From contig NZ_CP047242.1 in the NCBI RefSeq assembly GCF_009856605.1, positions 1,982,001 to 2,046,000 of the forward strand: a stretch of DNA of 64,000 nt, read 5' to 3'. The notes under the pieces are model-generated. The model saw nothing but the letters and a program-made list of their open reading frames with translations. It did not search any database and was not told the DNA's origin. Positions 36,703 to 46,150 of the stretch are shown here, in pieces (the first letter of the stretch is position 1; each line of letters opens with the position of its first letter). This stretch comes from Trichormus variabilis 0441 (GTDB taxonomy: Bacteria; Cyanobacteriota; Cyanobacteriia; Cyanobacteriales; Nostocaceae). Position numbers and translations under genes: made by a program.

Positions 36703-38208
36703 ATGTCCAATATGTCTAACCGTCCCTTGAATCATGTAAGAATAAGATTACTTTACCGACAGCTAGTAACAGCAATTTTCACTAGCAGCCTTTTGCTTCC
36801 CTATTTGGGGATAGAACCAGTCCAGGCACAGGTAACAGAATTTTGCCAGATATCATCAACAGCAGCACAAACAAAAGAAAAGCTACGTTTATCGGCGCTC
36901 AAAGGCAATCAAGATGCGCGAAAACGCTATCAAGGACTAATCAAACAACAGGCTCAGGAATTACAAAAATGTCGTAGTCGCACATGGCCGAACATCCAAG
37001 CCGTATGGTTACGTTTATATCCTTGCGATATGAAACCAGGGGCTATAGACCAAATTATGGATCGGATGGTTAATCGTGGCTATAACGAAGTTTATCTAGA
37101 GGTATTCTACGATGGGCGAGTGTTGTTACCCGCATCTGCTAACCCGACAGTTTGGCCGTCTGTGATTCGCACAAAGGGCGCAGAAAAAGTTGATTTACTA
37201 GCTACAGCAATTCAAAAAGGACGACAACGGGGCTTAAAAGTCTACGGTTGGTTGTATACGAATAATTTTGGTTATAATTATGCACTGCGGCGAGATAGGG
37301 AAGGTGCGATCGCTCGCAATGGTAAAGGTCAAACTAGTTTATACGTTGTCGATAATGGGTCTCAAGTCTTCATTGACCCATACAACGAACAAGCCAAACG
37401 CGACTACTATCGCATGGTTCAAGAAATAGTCCGCCGTCGTCCAGATGGTTTGTTGTTTGACTATGTGCGTTACCCACGCCAAGCAGGTAGTAATTCTATT
37501 GCTACTAAAGTTGCAGATTTGTGGTTGTATACGGAGGCTACCCAAGCAGCTTTATTTCGTCGCGCCCAGAATAAGAAGGGGTTGGAGTTAATTCGTCGCT
37601 TTTTGAGCCAAGGTTATGTCACCCCAGCAGATATCAACGATGTTGATCAACTTTATCCTCAAGAGGGTGAACCTATGTGGCAAGGTCGCATTGTACCACC
37701 ACAGCAGAAGTCATTAATGACACCCACAGCTAGACAACCAATTTTACAAATGGATTTGTGGCTATTGGCGATCGCTCATTCTATGCAGGGTATTATAGAT
37801 TTTGTCTCTTTAGCTACCCACCCAGCCAAACAAATCAATATTCCTACTGGTGTTGTCTTTTTCCCTGATGGCAATCAAACAGTAGGACAAGGTTATGATT
37901 CTCGCTTGCAACCTTGGGATAAATTCCCTAATTCCTTACAATGGCATCCCATGTCTTATGCTACCTGCGGCAATGTCAATTGTATTGTGGAGCAAGTACA
38001 GCGAGTCTTAAGCATGGCTCAACCAGGGACAAAGATTATTCCGGCGTTAGCGGGGAACTGGGGAGAATCAGTCAGTAATCGTCCTCCCCTAGAAGTACAA
38101 ATGCAGGCGCTACGACCATTTGCATCTAAACTCAAGGGTGTAAGCCATTTTGCTTATTCTTGGCAGTATCCAGAACATGATAGCGATCGCAAATCTTGCC
38201 GTAATTAA
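36703..38208 (+). CDS. glycosyl hydrolase-like 10 (GHL10/DUF187) protein, exported
   Basis: A 501-residue protein with a signal-like start (basic residues then FTSSLLLPYLGIEPVQAQ). The main part, from about residue 95, is a TIM-barrel glycosidase-like domain: NIQAVWLRLYPC, NEVYLEVFYDGRVLLPAS, GLKVYGWLYTNNFGYNY, FIDPYNEQAKRDYYRMVQEI and PDGLLFDYVRYPRQ are typical of the GHL10 family. Such proteins are often annotated as putative glycosidases without biochemical proof. ATG 36703 is used; ATG 36712 and a TTG at 36700 are alternatives. A hairpin precedes it. Confidence 0.85.
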   Translation: MSNMSNRPLNHVRIRLLYRQLVTAIFTSSLLLPYLGIEPVQAQVTEFCQISSTAAQTKEKLRLSALKGNQDARKRYQGLIKQQAQELQKCRSRTWPNIQAVWLRLYPCDMKPGAIDQIMDRMVNRGYNEVYLEVFYDGRVLLPASANPTVWPSVIRTKGAEKVDLLATAIQKGRQRGLKVYGWLYTNNFGYNYALRRDREGAIARNGKGQTSLYVVDNGSQVFIDPYNEQAKRDYYRMVQEIVRRRPDGLLFDYVRYPRQAGSNSIATKVADLWLYTEATQAALFRRAQNKKGLELIRRFLSQGYVTPADINDVDQLYPQEGEPMWQGRIVPPQQKSLMTPTARQPILQMDLWLLAIAHSMQGIIDFVSLATHPAKQINIPTGVVFFPDGNQTVGQGYDSRLQPWDKFPNSLQWHPMSYATCGNVNCIVEQVQRVLSMAQPGTKIIPALAGNWGESVSNRPPLEVQMQALRPFASKLKGVSHFAYSWQYPEHDSDRKSCRN

Positions 38209-38229
38209 TCATTTGTAATTGTGATAGAT

Positions 38230-39201
38230 TTACCCACACCAATCACCTAGCTGTGTCGCTAAGAAATAGCGTACATGATCGACAAAGGAAACTCCTGATT
38301 GTCTGGTTCCATGTCCCATACCAGGGACGACATAACAATCACCATCGGGGAATTTTTGCGCGCAAGCACGAGCATCTTTTATTTTGACAATGGAATCATT
38401 AGCACCTACTAAAAAGCGGACTCGACGGTGTGAATCGACTTGTTGAATATAGTTCATGGGGTTGCAATCCCAAGCATATTCATCTTGATATTTAAGATTT
38501 TTCGTTAATCGTAAAAGCTGGAATAAAGGGGCTAAATCTGGCTGTAATCGTTGCAATAGTGATTCTGCTAATCCACCCAAGGGAGAGGCTGCTAAGTCTG
38601 GTAAAAATGGACGACCCCAACTTTTAGCGAAGGATGGGAGGTCTGCATGACCAATGGTTCCGAGTAATCTATCCCCTAAACTATTAGCGGTGAAAGCGTA
38701 TGCAGACAGCAATACCCCCATACTCACTCCAAATAATGCCAGTCGTGAGTCAGTGAGTCCGTAGCGATCGCCACAAAATTCTCTGATTTTGCTAATATCA
38801 CGGGCGGTTGTGCGAAAAATAGACAAAAATAGCGCCGTATCAAAGGGAATACCTCTGTCTATTAATGGCTTAATTTCGTTCTGTACTAAGGTTGTGGAGG
38901 TACGTACTAAGCTACGTTCCCCTGATAATGGTGGATCAAATAAAGCTACAGCAATCCCCATTTCTGTGAGTGTAGGGACAATGAAAGCATTCCAACCATA
39001 GGGCGCACACATCCCTTGCAAACCAATAACTAGGGGTGTTTCTTGTCGCGGTCGATGATGGGGAAGAAACACCGCCACAGGGAAGCCACTCAAGCGCTCA
39101 TCAATATCACCTACTCCAGTATAAGGAAAAGGTTCATCGAACCAATAGCGATCGCCATTCACACCATTAAAATTAATCGTATCCGGGCTATAAATGGTCA
39201 T
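38230..39201 (-). CDS. alpha/beta hydrolase
   Basis: A 323-residue protein with the alpha/beta hydrolase fold. The nucleophile elbow is LFGVSMGVLLS (G-x-S-x-G). The oxyanion region VIGLQGMCAPYG, an acid-bearing stretch FLVGANDSIVKI and the final His in VPGMGHGTRQSG fit the triad order. It resembles plain esterases or lipases in the family; substrate not known. ATG 39201 (MTIYSPD) is preferred to an upstream in-frame ATG at 39252, whose leader is unlike coding sequence. A 65-bp inverted repeat lies upstream. Confidence 0.8.
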   Translation of the reverse strand: MTIYSPDTINFNGVNGDRYWFDEPFPYTGVGDIDERLSGFPVAVFLPHHRPRQETPLVIGLQGMCAPYGWNAFIVPTLTEMGIAVALFDPPLSGERSLVRTSTTLVQNEIKPLIDRGIPFDTALFLSIFRTTARDISKIREFCGDRYGLTDSRLALFGVSMGVLLSAYAFTANSLGDRLLGTIGHADLPSFAKSWGRPFLPDLAASPLGGLAESLLQRLQPDLAPLFQLLRLTKNLKYQDEYAWDCNPMNYIQQVDSHRRVRFLVGANDSIVKIKDARACAQKFPDGDCYVVPGMGHGTRQSGVSFVDHVRYFLATQLGDWCG

Positions 39202-39281
39202 AAGTAAATAACAGTAGTAATAACTAAAACTACTTAACTCAGGAAATACCAAAATATAAATTATCCAAAATTGATGGTTTG

Positions 39282-39346
39282 GTAGGGTGCGTCAGTATGA
39301 ATACTTTCTAAGTATAGTTAGGTTCTATCACACTGACGCACCCTAC
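39282..39346. mobile_element. 65-bp MITE-like inverted repeat, copy B
   Basis: Same 14-bp perfect ends and same 65-bp length as copy A at 22089, in the opposite orientation. It lies 29 bp beyond the polA stop codon and could serve as a 3' hairpin for polA. Confidence 0.8.
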
Positions 39347-39374
39347 ACTCCTACAACCAATTACCAATTACCCA

Positions 39375-42308
39375 TCACTTCGTTTCCATCCAGTTTTCCC
39401 CTGCACGTACATCAACCACTAACGGCACACTTAACTTAACTGCATTTTCCATCACTGATTTAATTTGTGGTTGTAATTCTGCCCATTCTTGGGGAGGAAC
39501 TTCAAAGACTAATTCATCGTGGACTTGTAACAGTAACCGCGCTTGATATTTCTTGAGAACTTCATGAATCTGCACCATTGCGATTTTGATAATATCAGCA
39601 CTAGAACCTTGAATAGGGGCATTAGCAGCAGACCGCAATAAACCAGCATCTTTAGCACCTAAATTTTTCAATTTGCTTAAATCAATATCTTCTGGGTTGC
39701 TACCTTTTAAGTTAAGCAAACTTGTGCTATCAAAATTAAAATACCGCCGCCGACCGAGTATCGTCTCAACATAACCAAGAGATATCGCTTGTTTTTTCAC
39801 TCCTTCCAAATAAGCAAAGATTTTGGCGTAGCGTTCGTTAAATCTTTTAATAAATTCGTTCGCTACATTTTTATCTATTCCCGTTGAACGAGAAAATTTT
39901 AAAGAACCCATACCATAAATCACACCAAAGTTAATAGTTTTGGCTATTCTGCGCTCATCTGAATTGATATCATCTTTTTCAAAAACTAATTTGGCGGTGA
40001 CTGTATGAATATCTTCATTCTGCTGATAGGCTTGCACTAATAACGGTTCTTGACTCAAATGAGCCAAAATTCGTAACTCAATTTGTGAGTAATCAGCCGC
40101 CGCCATTAACCAACCTGATTTTGGTAAAAATGCCTTGCGAATTTGCCGACTAAAAGCCGTACGAATGGGGATGTTTTGTAAATTAGGATTAGATGAAGAT
40201 AGCCTACCAGTTGACGTTGCTGTTTGATTAAAATCTGTATGTACTCGTTGAGTGTCTGGACGTACCAATGCTGGCAAAGCATCTACATAAGTAGATTTTA
40301 ATTTCGATAAAGTACGATACTCAGTAATGGCATTAACAAAGCCTGTTTCATCAACTTCTTGGAGTTTCTCTAAAGTTGCTGCATCTGTAGAGTAACCAGT
40401 CTGAATCTTCCGTGAATATTTAGTACTTAATCCCAATTTTTCAAACAATATATAACTCAATTGTTTGGGAGAACCTAAATTAAATTTTTCCCCAGCTAGT
40501 TCAGTTGCTTGTTCCTGTAATTTAGCTAAATCTATTTCTAATTGTTGGGATAATTCATGTAGATAAGCTGAATCAATCCGGACACCAGTATATTCTACTG
40601 TTGCTAAAACGGATTCTAGCGGCTGTTCTACTTCCCTAAGCAATTTATCCAAATTAGGAGTTTTGGCTAGTTCTTCCCGCAATTTAGCTACAAGTTGGAA
40701 TGTGGCATAAACTTGTAAACAGCAATAATTAGCTACAGCAGAGATATTTATATCCGCGATAGTTTTACCTTTAGGAACTAAATCTACATAATTTTGAATT
40801 GTTAACCCCAAATAACGCTGAGTTAGGTCAGTTAAATTATGGCTAGTATCTGGATTTAAAACATAACTAGCCAACATCGGATCAAATACAACGCCAGTTA
40901 AATTAATTCCTTGAACTAGAAAAACTAAACGGTCAAATTTAGCATTTTGAAAAGTCTTCGGATAATCAGCACTTTCTAAAATCGGACGCAGCGCCGTAAG
41001 GACAATATCCTGACTTAAATTTTCCCCTTTTGTGTGAGCCAGGGGAATATAAGCACTAGCATCGGCTTCAGTTCCCCAGCAGCAGCCAATCCCTACCAAA
41101 GCCGCGTCCCGTGGTTCTAAGCCGCTAGTTTCCGTGTCCCAAGCAACGGGAGTTTCTGGGTTGGTGAATTGTTGTAATATCTGCACCAACTCTATGAGTT
41201 TGGCTTCAGTATTAATAATCCGTGGTTGAATTGGTGAAGCTGGTTGATTTTGTTGAATTGCTTGTGTTTCTTCAGCAGTGTAAAAAGCAATATCATCATC
41301 TTCAAATTTGGTGGTTTCTATCGCCGCTACTTCAGTTTTTTCTACTTCTACAACTGTGCCACCAAAGCGTCGCTGTAGGTCGTTGATTTGGGATAAGAAA
41401 CGAGTAAATTCTAGTTTTTCTAAAATAGGAATGAGCAGGCTTTCATCAAATCCTACTAATTTACAATCTTCTAAATTAACTTCTAAGGGTACATCTACAA
41501 CTATCTTTGCCAAAAATTGCGACTTAGCCGCATCTTCTTTTCCTTCTGCTAGTTTCTTCTGAGTCGCGCCTTTAATTTCATTTAATGCTTTGTACACTCC
41601 ATCAAGGGAACCATAGGTACTAAGTAACTGAACTGCGGTTTTTTCCCCGATACCTCTCACACCGGGAATATTATCTGATTTATCGCCACAGAGGGCTTTA
41701 AAATCAACAACCTGAGTAGGTAAGACACCTAATCTTTCTTTAACTTGTTCAGTGCTAACTTCCGTAATGCTGTTGGTAGAACGTTTGAGCGCATCAGGAC
41801 TGAAGTTTAAGACAGTGATTTCTTTTTCGGGATCTACTAATTGAAACAAATCGCGATCGCCTGTCAAAATTTTTACCTTATACCCCTCGGCGGTGGCTTT
41901 TTGTGCCAAGGTTCCTAAAACATCATCAGCTTCATAACCGGGGGCTGTATAAATTGGTAGGTTGAAGCCTTCCAGTAATTCATGGAGGTTTTTTAAATCA
42001 GGGACAAAATCCTCTGGCGTTCCGGGGCGATCAGCTTTATAGGTATCGTCGGCTTCGTGGCGGAAAGTTGGTAAACCCAAATCAAAAGCGATCGCCATTG
42101 CTTGCGGTTGTTGTGTAGCCATAACTTCCAGTAAAGACTTTAGAAAGCCAAAGCAAACACTGGTAGGAATACCTGTCTTAGTACGCAGCCCACCATCCCG
42201 TCCTTTAGCAAAGGCAAAGTATGAACGGAAAGCCAGGGAGTGTCCATCTACAAGGATGAACGTGGGGCGTGTAGTAGTTGTAGTTACAGAAGGAGAGTTT
42301 TCAGACAT
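39375..42308 (-). CDS. polA: DNA polymerase I
   Basis: A 977-residue family A polymerase for replication and repair gap filling. Three domains: 5'-3' exonuclease (about 15-320; LVDGHSLAFRSYFAF, GDKSDNIPGV), 3'-5' proofreading exonuclease (about 365-560; the DTE of AWDTETSGLEP near residue 390 is intact, so proofreading is likely active) and polymerase (about 580-977; motif A DYSQIELRILAHLS near 736, motif C VHDELVFE near 931). Length is a little above the E. coli enzyme's. A 65-bp inverted repeat lies just past the stop codon. Confidence 0.97.
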   Translation of the reverse strand: MSENSPSVTTTTTRPTFILVDGHSLAFRSYFAFAKGRDGGLRTKTGIPTSVCFGFLKSLLEVMATQQPQAMAIAFDLGLPTFRHEADDTYKADRPGTPEDFVPDLKNLHELLEGFNLPIYTAPGYEADDVLGTLAQKATAEGYKVKILTGDRDLFQLVDPEKEITVLNFSPDALKRSTNSITEVSTEQVKERLGVLPTQVVDFKALCGDKSDNIPGVRGIGEKTAVQLLSTYGSLDGVYKALNEIKGATQKKLAEGKEDAAKSQFLAKIVVDVPLEVNLEDCKLVGFDESLLIPILEKLEFTRFLSQINDLQRRFGGTVVEVEKTEVAAIETTKFEDDDIAFYTAEETQAIQQNQPASPIQPRIINTEAKLIELVQILQQFTNPETPVAWDTETSGLEPRDAALVGIGCCWGTEADASAYIPLAHTKGENLSQDIVLTALRPILESADYPKTFQNAKFDRLVFLVQGINLTGVVFDPMLASYVLNPDTSHNLTDLTQRYLGLTIQNYVDLVPKGKTIADINISAVANYCCLQVYATFQLVAKLREELAKTPNLDKLLREVEQPLESVLATVEYTGVRIDSAYLHELSQQLEIDLAKLQEQATELAGEKFNLGSPKQLSYILFEKLGLSTKYSRKIQTGYSTDAATLEKLQEVDETGFVNAITEYRTLSKLKSTYVDALPALVRPDTQRVHTDFNQTATSTGRLSSSNPNLQNIPIRTAFSRQIRKAFLPKSGWLMAAADYSQIELRILAHLSQEPLLVQAYQQNEDIHTVTAKLVFEKDDINSDERRIAKTINFGVIYGMGSLKFSRSTGIDKNVANEFIKRFNERYAKIFAYLEGVKKQAISLGYVETILGRRRYFNFDSTSLLNLKGSNPEDIDLSKLKNLGAKDAGLLRSAANAPIQGSSADIIKIAMVQIHEVLKKYQARLLLQVHDELVFEVPPQEWAELQPQIKSVMENAVKLSVPLVVDVRAGENWMETK

Positions 42309-42875
42309 AGCCTTATTTTAGCCAAAAGCTTTACGCAAAAAGCAATACAAAAACTTGGATTAATATTTATCAAAGCTTCTCAACGCAAGATATAGTGCTT
42401 CTCGTTTGTATGGGATGCACTCTAACCTCTCTCCTCGCGTTGGCTGAGGTGTACACACAAGCACTATCTGTAATGCTTTTAAGCGTTATAGACCGCTTAA
42501 CTTTCAGTAAATCCGACTAATTTAAGTAAAAATACAGAGGTTGAGCATAATTATAAAGCATAAATTATTAAGAGTAATAACACTTGTAAGCTAATACAAG
42601 AATGTAACTGAGTTATTAAAAAATACTGAGTCAAATCTCATATACGTGCATCCTAGTGTTTCTTTAACTACCGTAATTTATACATTTTTTAAATACTTAA
42701 CAGAATCTCCCCTGACTAACAAAGTTATCTTTAACAAGGTTAGATCAGGGTGGATTACTTGCGTATTTATACATAATTAAGGTTGGGTAAACAATATTAA
42801 AATTACAAGCATATTGAGATTGATAACTGTATTAGCTTAATTTTTCTCATTACCAAGCATCTAACACCAAAAGTT
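42309..42875. other. spacer between divergent polA and RTX gene
   Basis: 567 bp, no gene. One inverted repeat ATAGTGCTT (42392-42400) with AAGCACTAT (42459-42467) lies about 85 bp upstream of the polA start and could be an mRNA hairpin or operator. The part near 42,500-42,870 is AT-rich, probably the promoter region of the RTX gene; no boxes stand out. Confidence 0.5.
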
Positions 42876-45800
42876 ATGAACCTAAAATTATATACTCAAA
42901 CTAGCTCAAATCCAGCAGCAATCACCTCAAGCATTGTCTTTATTGATACGGCAGTTACAGACTACGAAAGTTTAATTGCTGGTGTTAAACCAGGTAATCA
43001 GGTCTTCATTCTTGACCCCAACATTGATGGGGTGGAACAAATCACCAGAGCTTTGCAAGGTTGGGAATATAACTCAGTTCACATTGTCTCCCACGGTAGC
43101 CAAGCCAGCTTACAACTAGGCTCAACTAGGCTGAATGCCGCTAACTTGCATACCTACACCACCCAATTACAACACTGGCGAGAAAGTTTATCCACAAATG
43201 CCGAAATTTTGCTTTACGGTTGCCAAGTGGCATCTGGGGAACAGGGGATGGAGTTTGTTAGACAACTACACCAGCTCACAGGTGCAAATGTTGCTGCTTC
43301 CACAGATAAAGTAGGCAGTAGCCAACAGGGGGGAAGTTGGGAATTAGATATCAATGTTGGGCATATATCTACAACATCAGCCATCACAACCGCAGTCCAA
43401 ATAACTTATCCATCAGTATTAGTATCTTTTGACCCTGCTACTAACTTTGGTGTTGGCTCTGCTCCATTTATACCGACGGTAGGGGACTTCAATAATGATG
43501 GCAAGCTGGACTTGGCTGTTTCCAACTTTAATAGTAATAATGTCAGTGTTTTGCTAGGGCAAGGTAATGGCAGTTTCAGTCCAGCCACCAACTTTGGTGT
43601 TGCTCTTAATCCCATCTCAGTGAGAATAGGGGACTTCAATAATGATGGCAATTTGGACTTGGCTGTTGTCAATTTTAATAGTAGTAATGTCAGTATTCTG
43701 CTAGGGCAAGGTAATGGCAGCTTTGGTACAGCTACCAACTTTGCTGTTGGTTCTGCTCCCCAAGGATTGGCGCTGCAAGACTTGAATAACGATGGCAATC
43801 TGGATTTGGTTAGTGCTAATTCTGGCGGTAACAATGTGAGTGTGTTGTTAGGACAAGGCAATGGCAGCTTTGGAGCAGCTACTAACTTTGCTGTTGGTTC
43901 TTTTCCTCGTTCAGTAGTAATAAGAGACTTCAATAAAGATGGCAAGTTAGATTTGGCTGTTAGTAACGATAGTAGCAATACCATAAGTATATTGATAGGG
44001 GAAGGTAATGGCAGCTTTGGTACAGCTACCAACTTTGCTGTTGGTTCTCTGCCATTGACACTGGGAGTAGGAGACTTTAATGGTGATAACAATCTGGACT
44101 TAGTTGTTGCTAACCGAGGTAGCAATAATGTCAGTGTGCTACTAGGACAAGGTAATGGCAGCTTTGGTGCGGCTACCAACTTTGCCGTTGGCGCTAATCC
44201 TCGGTCAGTAGTAGTGGCAGACTTCAATGGTGATGGTAAGCAAGACTTGGCTGTTAGTAATCAAAGTAACAATAATGTCAGTATTCTGCTAGGGCAAGGT
44301 AATGGCAGTTTTGATACAGCCACCAACTTTGCTGTTGGTTCTGGTCCTTATTCATTAGCATTCGGAGACTTCAATAGTGATGGTAAGCCGGACTTGGCTG
44401 TTACTAACCAAAATAGCAATAATGTCAGCATACTACTGAATACTACTAGTTTTTCTTTTCCCCCCACAGTCGCCAACCCCATAACCAACCAAACAGGAAC
44501 AACAGGCACTGCATTTAACTTCCAAATCCCAGCCAATACATTCAGTGACCCAGGAGACACCCTCACCTACACCGCCACTCTTGGCAATGGTGAACCCCTA
44601 CCCAGTTGGTTGTCATTCAATCCCGCCACAGGTACATTCACTGGCAACCCCACCAAGAACAATGTGGGTAGCCTCACCATCAAAGTCACAGCTACAGACA
44701 CCACAAACCTGAGCGTTGAGACTACATTTAATCTCTCAGTTGGTCTACCAGACAACATCATCAACGGTAACGGCAGCAACAACACATTCATTGCCACCAC
44801 CGCCAAAGACGTATTTACTGGTGACGCTGGCTACGATAACTTTATTACCAACTTTGCCAACTTCCAACAAAATGACTCATTTGACGGCGGAGATGGCAGA
44901 GATGCCATTCTCATTCAAGGTGGTGCAAACACCGACACCATCACCTTTAATTTAACTAATCCCAGCAACCAACTAGCCAGCATCCCTGGCACAACTATCA
45001 CCAACATAGAAACCTTTGACCTAAGAACCTTTGTTGGCACAGTCACTTTTATAGGTGGTAGTGGCAACGATACAATCTATGGTGGCGCTGGTGATGATAA
45101 CCTCAATGGTGATGCTGGTGATGATAACCTCAATGGAGGTGCTGGTGATGATACCCTCATTGGTGGTGATGGTAATGATATCCTCACAGGTGGTAGTGGT
45201 ACAAACACCCTGACTGGTGGTGCAGGCAATGACCGATATTACATAGATAACGCCAGCGACGTGATCACTGAAGATATCAATGGTGGTCAAGATGAAGTGT
45301 TTGCCACAGTCAGCTACACCTTGGCTGCTAACGTTGAGGCTTTAACCCTCAAAGGTACTGCTGTAAACGGCACAGGCAATGCGAGTAATAACAACATCCG
45401 TGGCAATAATCAGGACAATTTACTCGAAGGGTTAGATGGCAATGACAATCTTACGGGTAATGCTGGCAATGATGTGTTGATTGGTGGCAACGGCAATGAT
45501 ACCCTCAATGGCGGTATTGGCAATGATGTGTTGATTGGTGGCGCTGGTAGCGATCGCTTATTCGGTGGTGATGGTGCTGATACATTCGGTTTTGGTACTG
45601 GAAACGCCTTTAGTAGTGCTGGTTTTGGCATCGATACCATTGCTGATTTTGCCGTAGGTGTGGATGCCATTGAGTTAGATAAGGCAAGTTTCTCTGCCCT
45701 TACTAGTGTAGTTGGTGATGGTTTTAGTGTAGGTAGTGAGTTTGCTAGTGTCAGTAACGATACCTTAGTTGCTACTAGCAATGCGTTGATTGTTTACAGT

Positions 45801-45935
45801 TTGGGTAGCGGTCGCTTGTTCTATAACCAGAATGGTACTGCTGCGGGTTTGGGTTCTGGCGCTCATTTTGCCACTCTCTCCGGCGCTCCCGCCCTAAATG
45901 CTAGTGATTTTGTGATTTTTGAGTCTGGTAATTAA
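42876..45935 (+). CDS. DUF4347/FG-GAP/RTX calcium-binding secreted protein
   Basis: A 1019-residue protein without a signal peptide but with a type I secretion look. Residues 20-180 are a DUF4347 domain (SVHIVSHGS with His73, ILLYGCQVAS with Cys116, a caspase-like pair). Residues 184-527 are seven near-identical FG-GAP/VCBS repeats of 49 residues (DFNNDGKLDLAV, NNVSVLLGQGNGSF). Residues about 528-625 look Ig/cadherin-like. The C-terminal part has RTX nonapeptides (GGAGDDNLNG, GGDGNDILTGG) that bind calcium, and an end domain (FAVGVDAIELDK). Probably a surface or extracellular adhesin. A tandem paralogue follows. Confidence 0.88.
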   Translation: MNLKLYTQTSSNPAAITSSIVFIDTAVTDYESLIAGVKPGNQVFILDPNIDGVEQITRALQGWEYNSVHIVSHGSQASLQLGSTRLNAANLHTYTTQLQHWRESLSTNAEILLYGCQVASGEQGMEFVRQLHQLTGANVAASTDKVGSSQQGGSWELDINVGHISTTSAITTAVQITYPSVLVSFDPATNFGVGSAPFIPTVGDFNNDGKLDLAVSNFNSNNVSVLLGQGNGSFSPATNFGVALNPISVRIGDFNNDGNLDLAVVNFNSSNVSILLGQGNGSFGTATNFAVGSAPQGLALQDLNNDGNLDLVSANSGGNNVSVLLGQGNGSFGAATNFAVGSFPRSVVIRDFNKDGKLDLAVSNDSSNTISILIGEGNGSFGTATNFAVGSLPLTLGVGDFNGDNNLDLVVANRGSNNVSVLLGQGNGSFGAATNFAVGANPRSVVVADFNGDGKQDLAVSNQSNNNVSILLGQGNGSFDTATNFAVGSGPYSLAFGDFNSDGKPDLAVTNQNSNNVSILLNTTSFSFPPTVANPITNQTGTTGTAFNFQIPANTFSDPGDTLTYTATLGNGEPLPSWLSFNPATGTFTGNPTKNNVGSLTIKVTATDTTNLSVETTFNLSVGLPDNIINGNGSNNTFIATTAKDVFTGDAGYDNFITNFANFQQNDSFDGGDGRDAILIQGGANTDTITFNLTNPSNQLASIPGTTITNIETFDLRTFVGTVTFIGGSGNDTIYGGAGDDNLNGDAGDDNLNGGAGDDTLIGGDGNDILTGGSGTNTLTGGAGNDRYYIDNASDVITEDINGGQDEVFATVSYTLAANVEALTLKGTAVNGTGNASNNNIRGNNQDNLLEGLDGNDNLTGNAGNDVLIGGNGNDTLNGGIGNDVLIGGAGSDRLFGGDGADTFGFGTGNAFSSAGFGIDTIADFAVGVDAIELDKASFSALTSVVGDGFSVGSEFASVSNDTLVATSNALIVYSLGSGRLFYNQNGTAAGLGSGAHFATLSGAPALNASDFVIFESGN
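43425..44457 (+). repeat. seven tandem 147-bp FG-GAP coding repeats
   Basis: Within the RTX gene, a 147-bp unit encoding 49 residues is repeated about seven times, with very similar DNA. Each has a DxxNDGKxD calcium-binding loop at the centre. Copy number can change by recombination. Confidence 0.85.
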
Positions 45936-45996
45936 CCACAGGTTTAGCGACGCTTTGAAAACCTGATTTTTTCCTAGAAAGCGAGGAAGATTTTTG

Positions 45997-46026
45997 CCCC
46001 TCTCCCCGACCCCCGACGCGGAGAGG
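45997..46026. repeat. palindromic CCCCTCTCC-type repeat
   Basis: CCCCTCTCCCCGACCCCCGACGCGGAGAGG: inverted CCTCTCC/GGAGAGG arms in the gap between the two RTX genes. Same family as 27923-27945 near the DUF559 gene. Confidence 0.65.
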
Positions 46027-46150
46027 TTCATCAAACTCACGTTAAGTCAGCATTATTTTCTTTTTTTTGCGATGAGGAGGGTTAAAAGCCCTCCTTCAAT
46101 ATCTGCGTTAGATCAATTATTGTTCTCAAAACATAAGAATCACAAAAATT

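Noticed and set aside
43406..44227. 273-codon minus-strand frame opposite the FG-GAP repeats
   Set aside because: A mirror of the periodic coding repeat on the other strand; composition is that of antisense repeat DNA.
45936..46150. Terminator between the two RTX genes
   Set aside because: The palindrome there has no T-run after it; cotranscription of the two genes remains possible.
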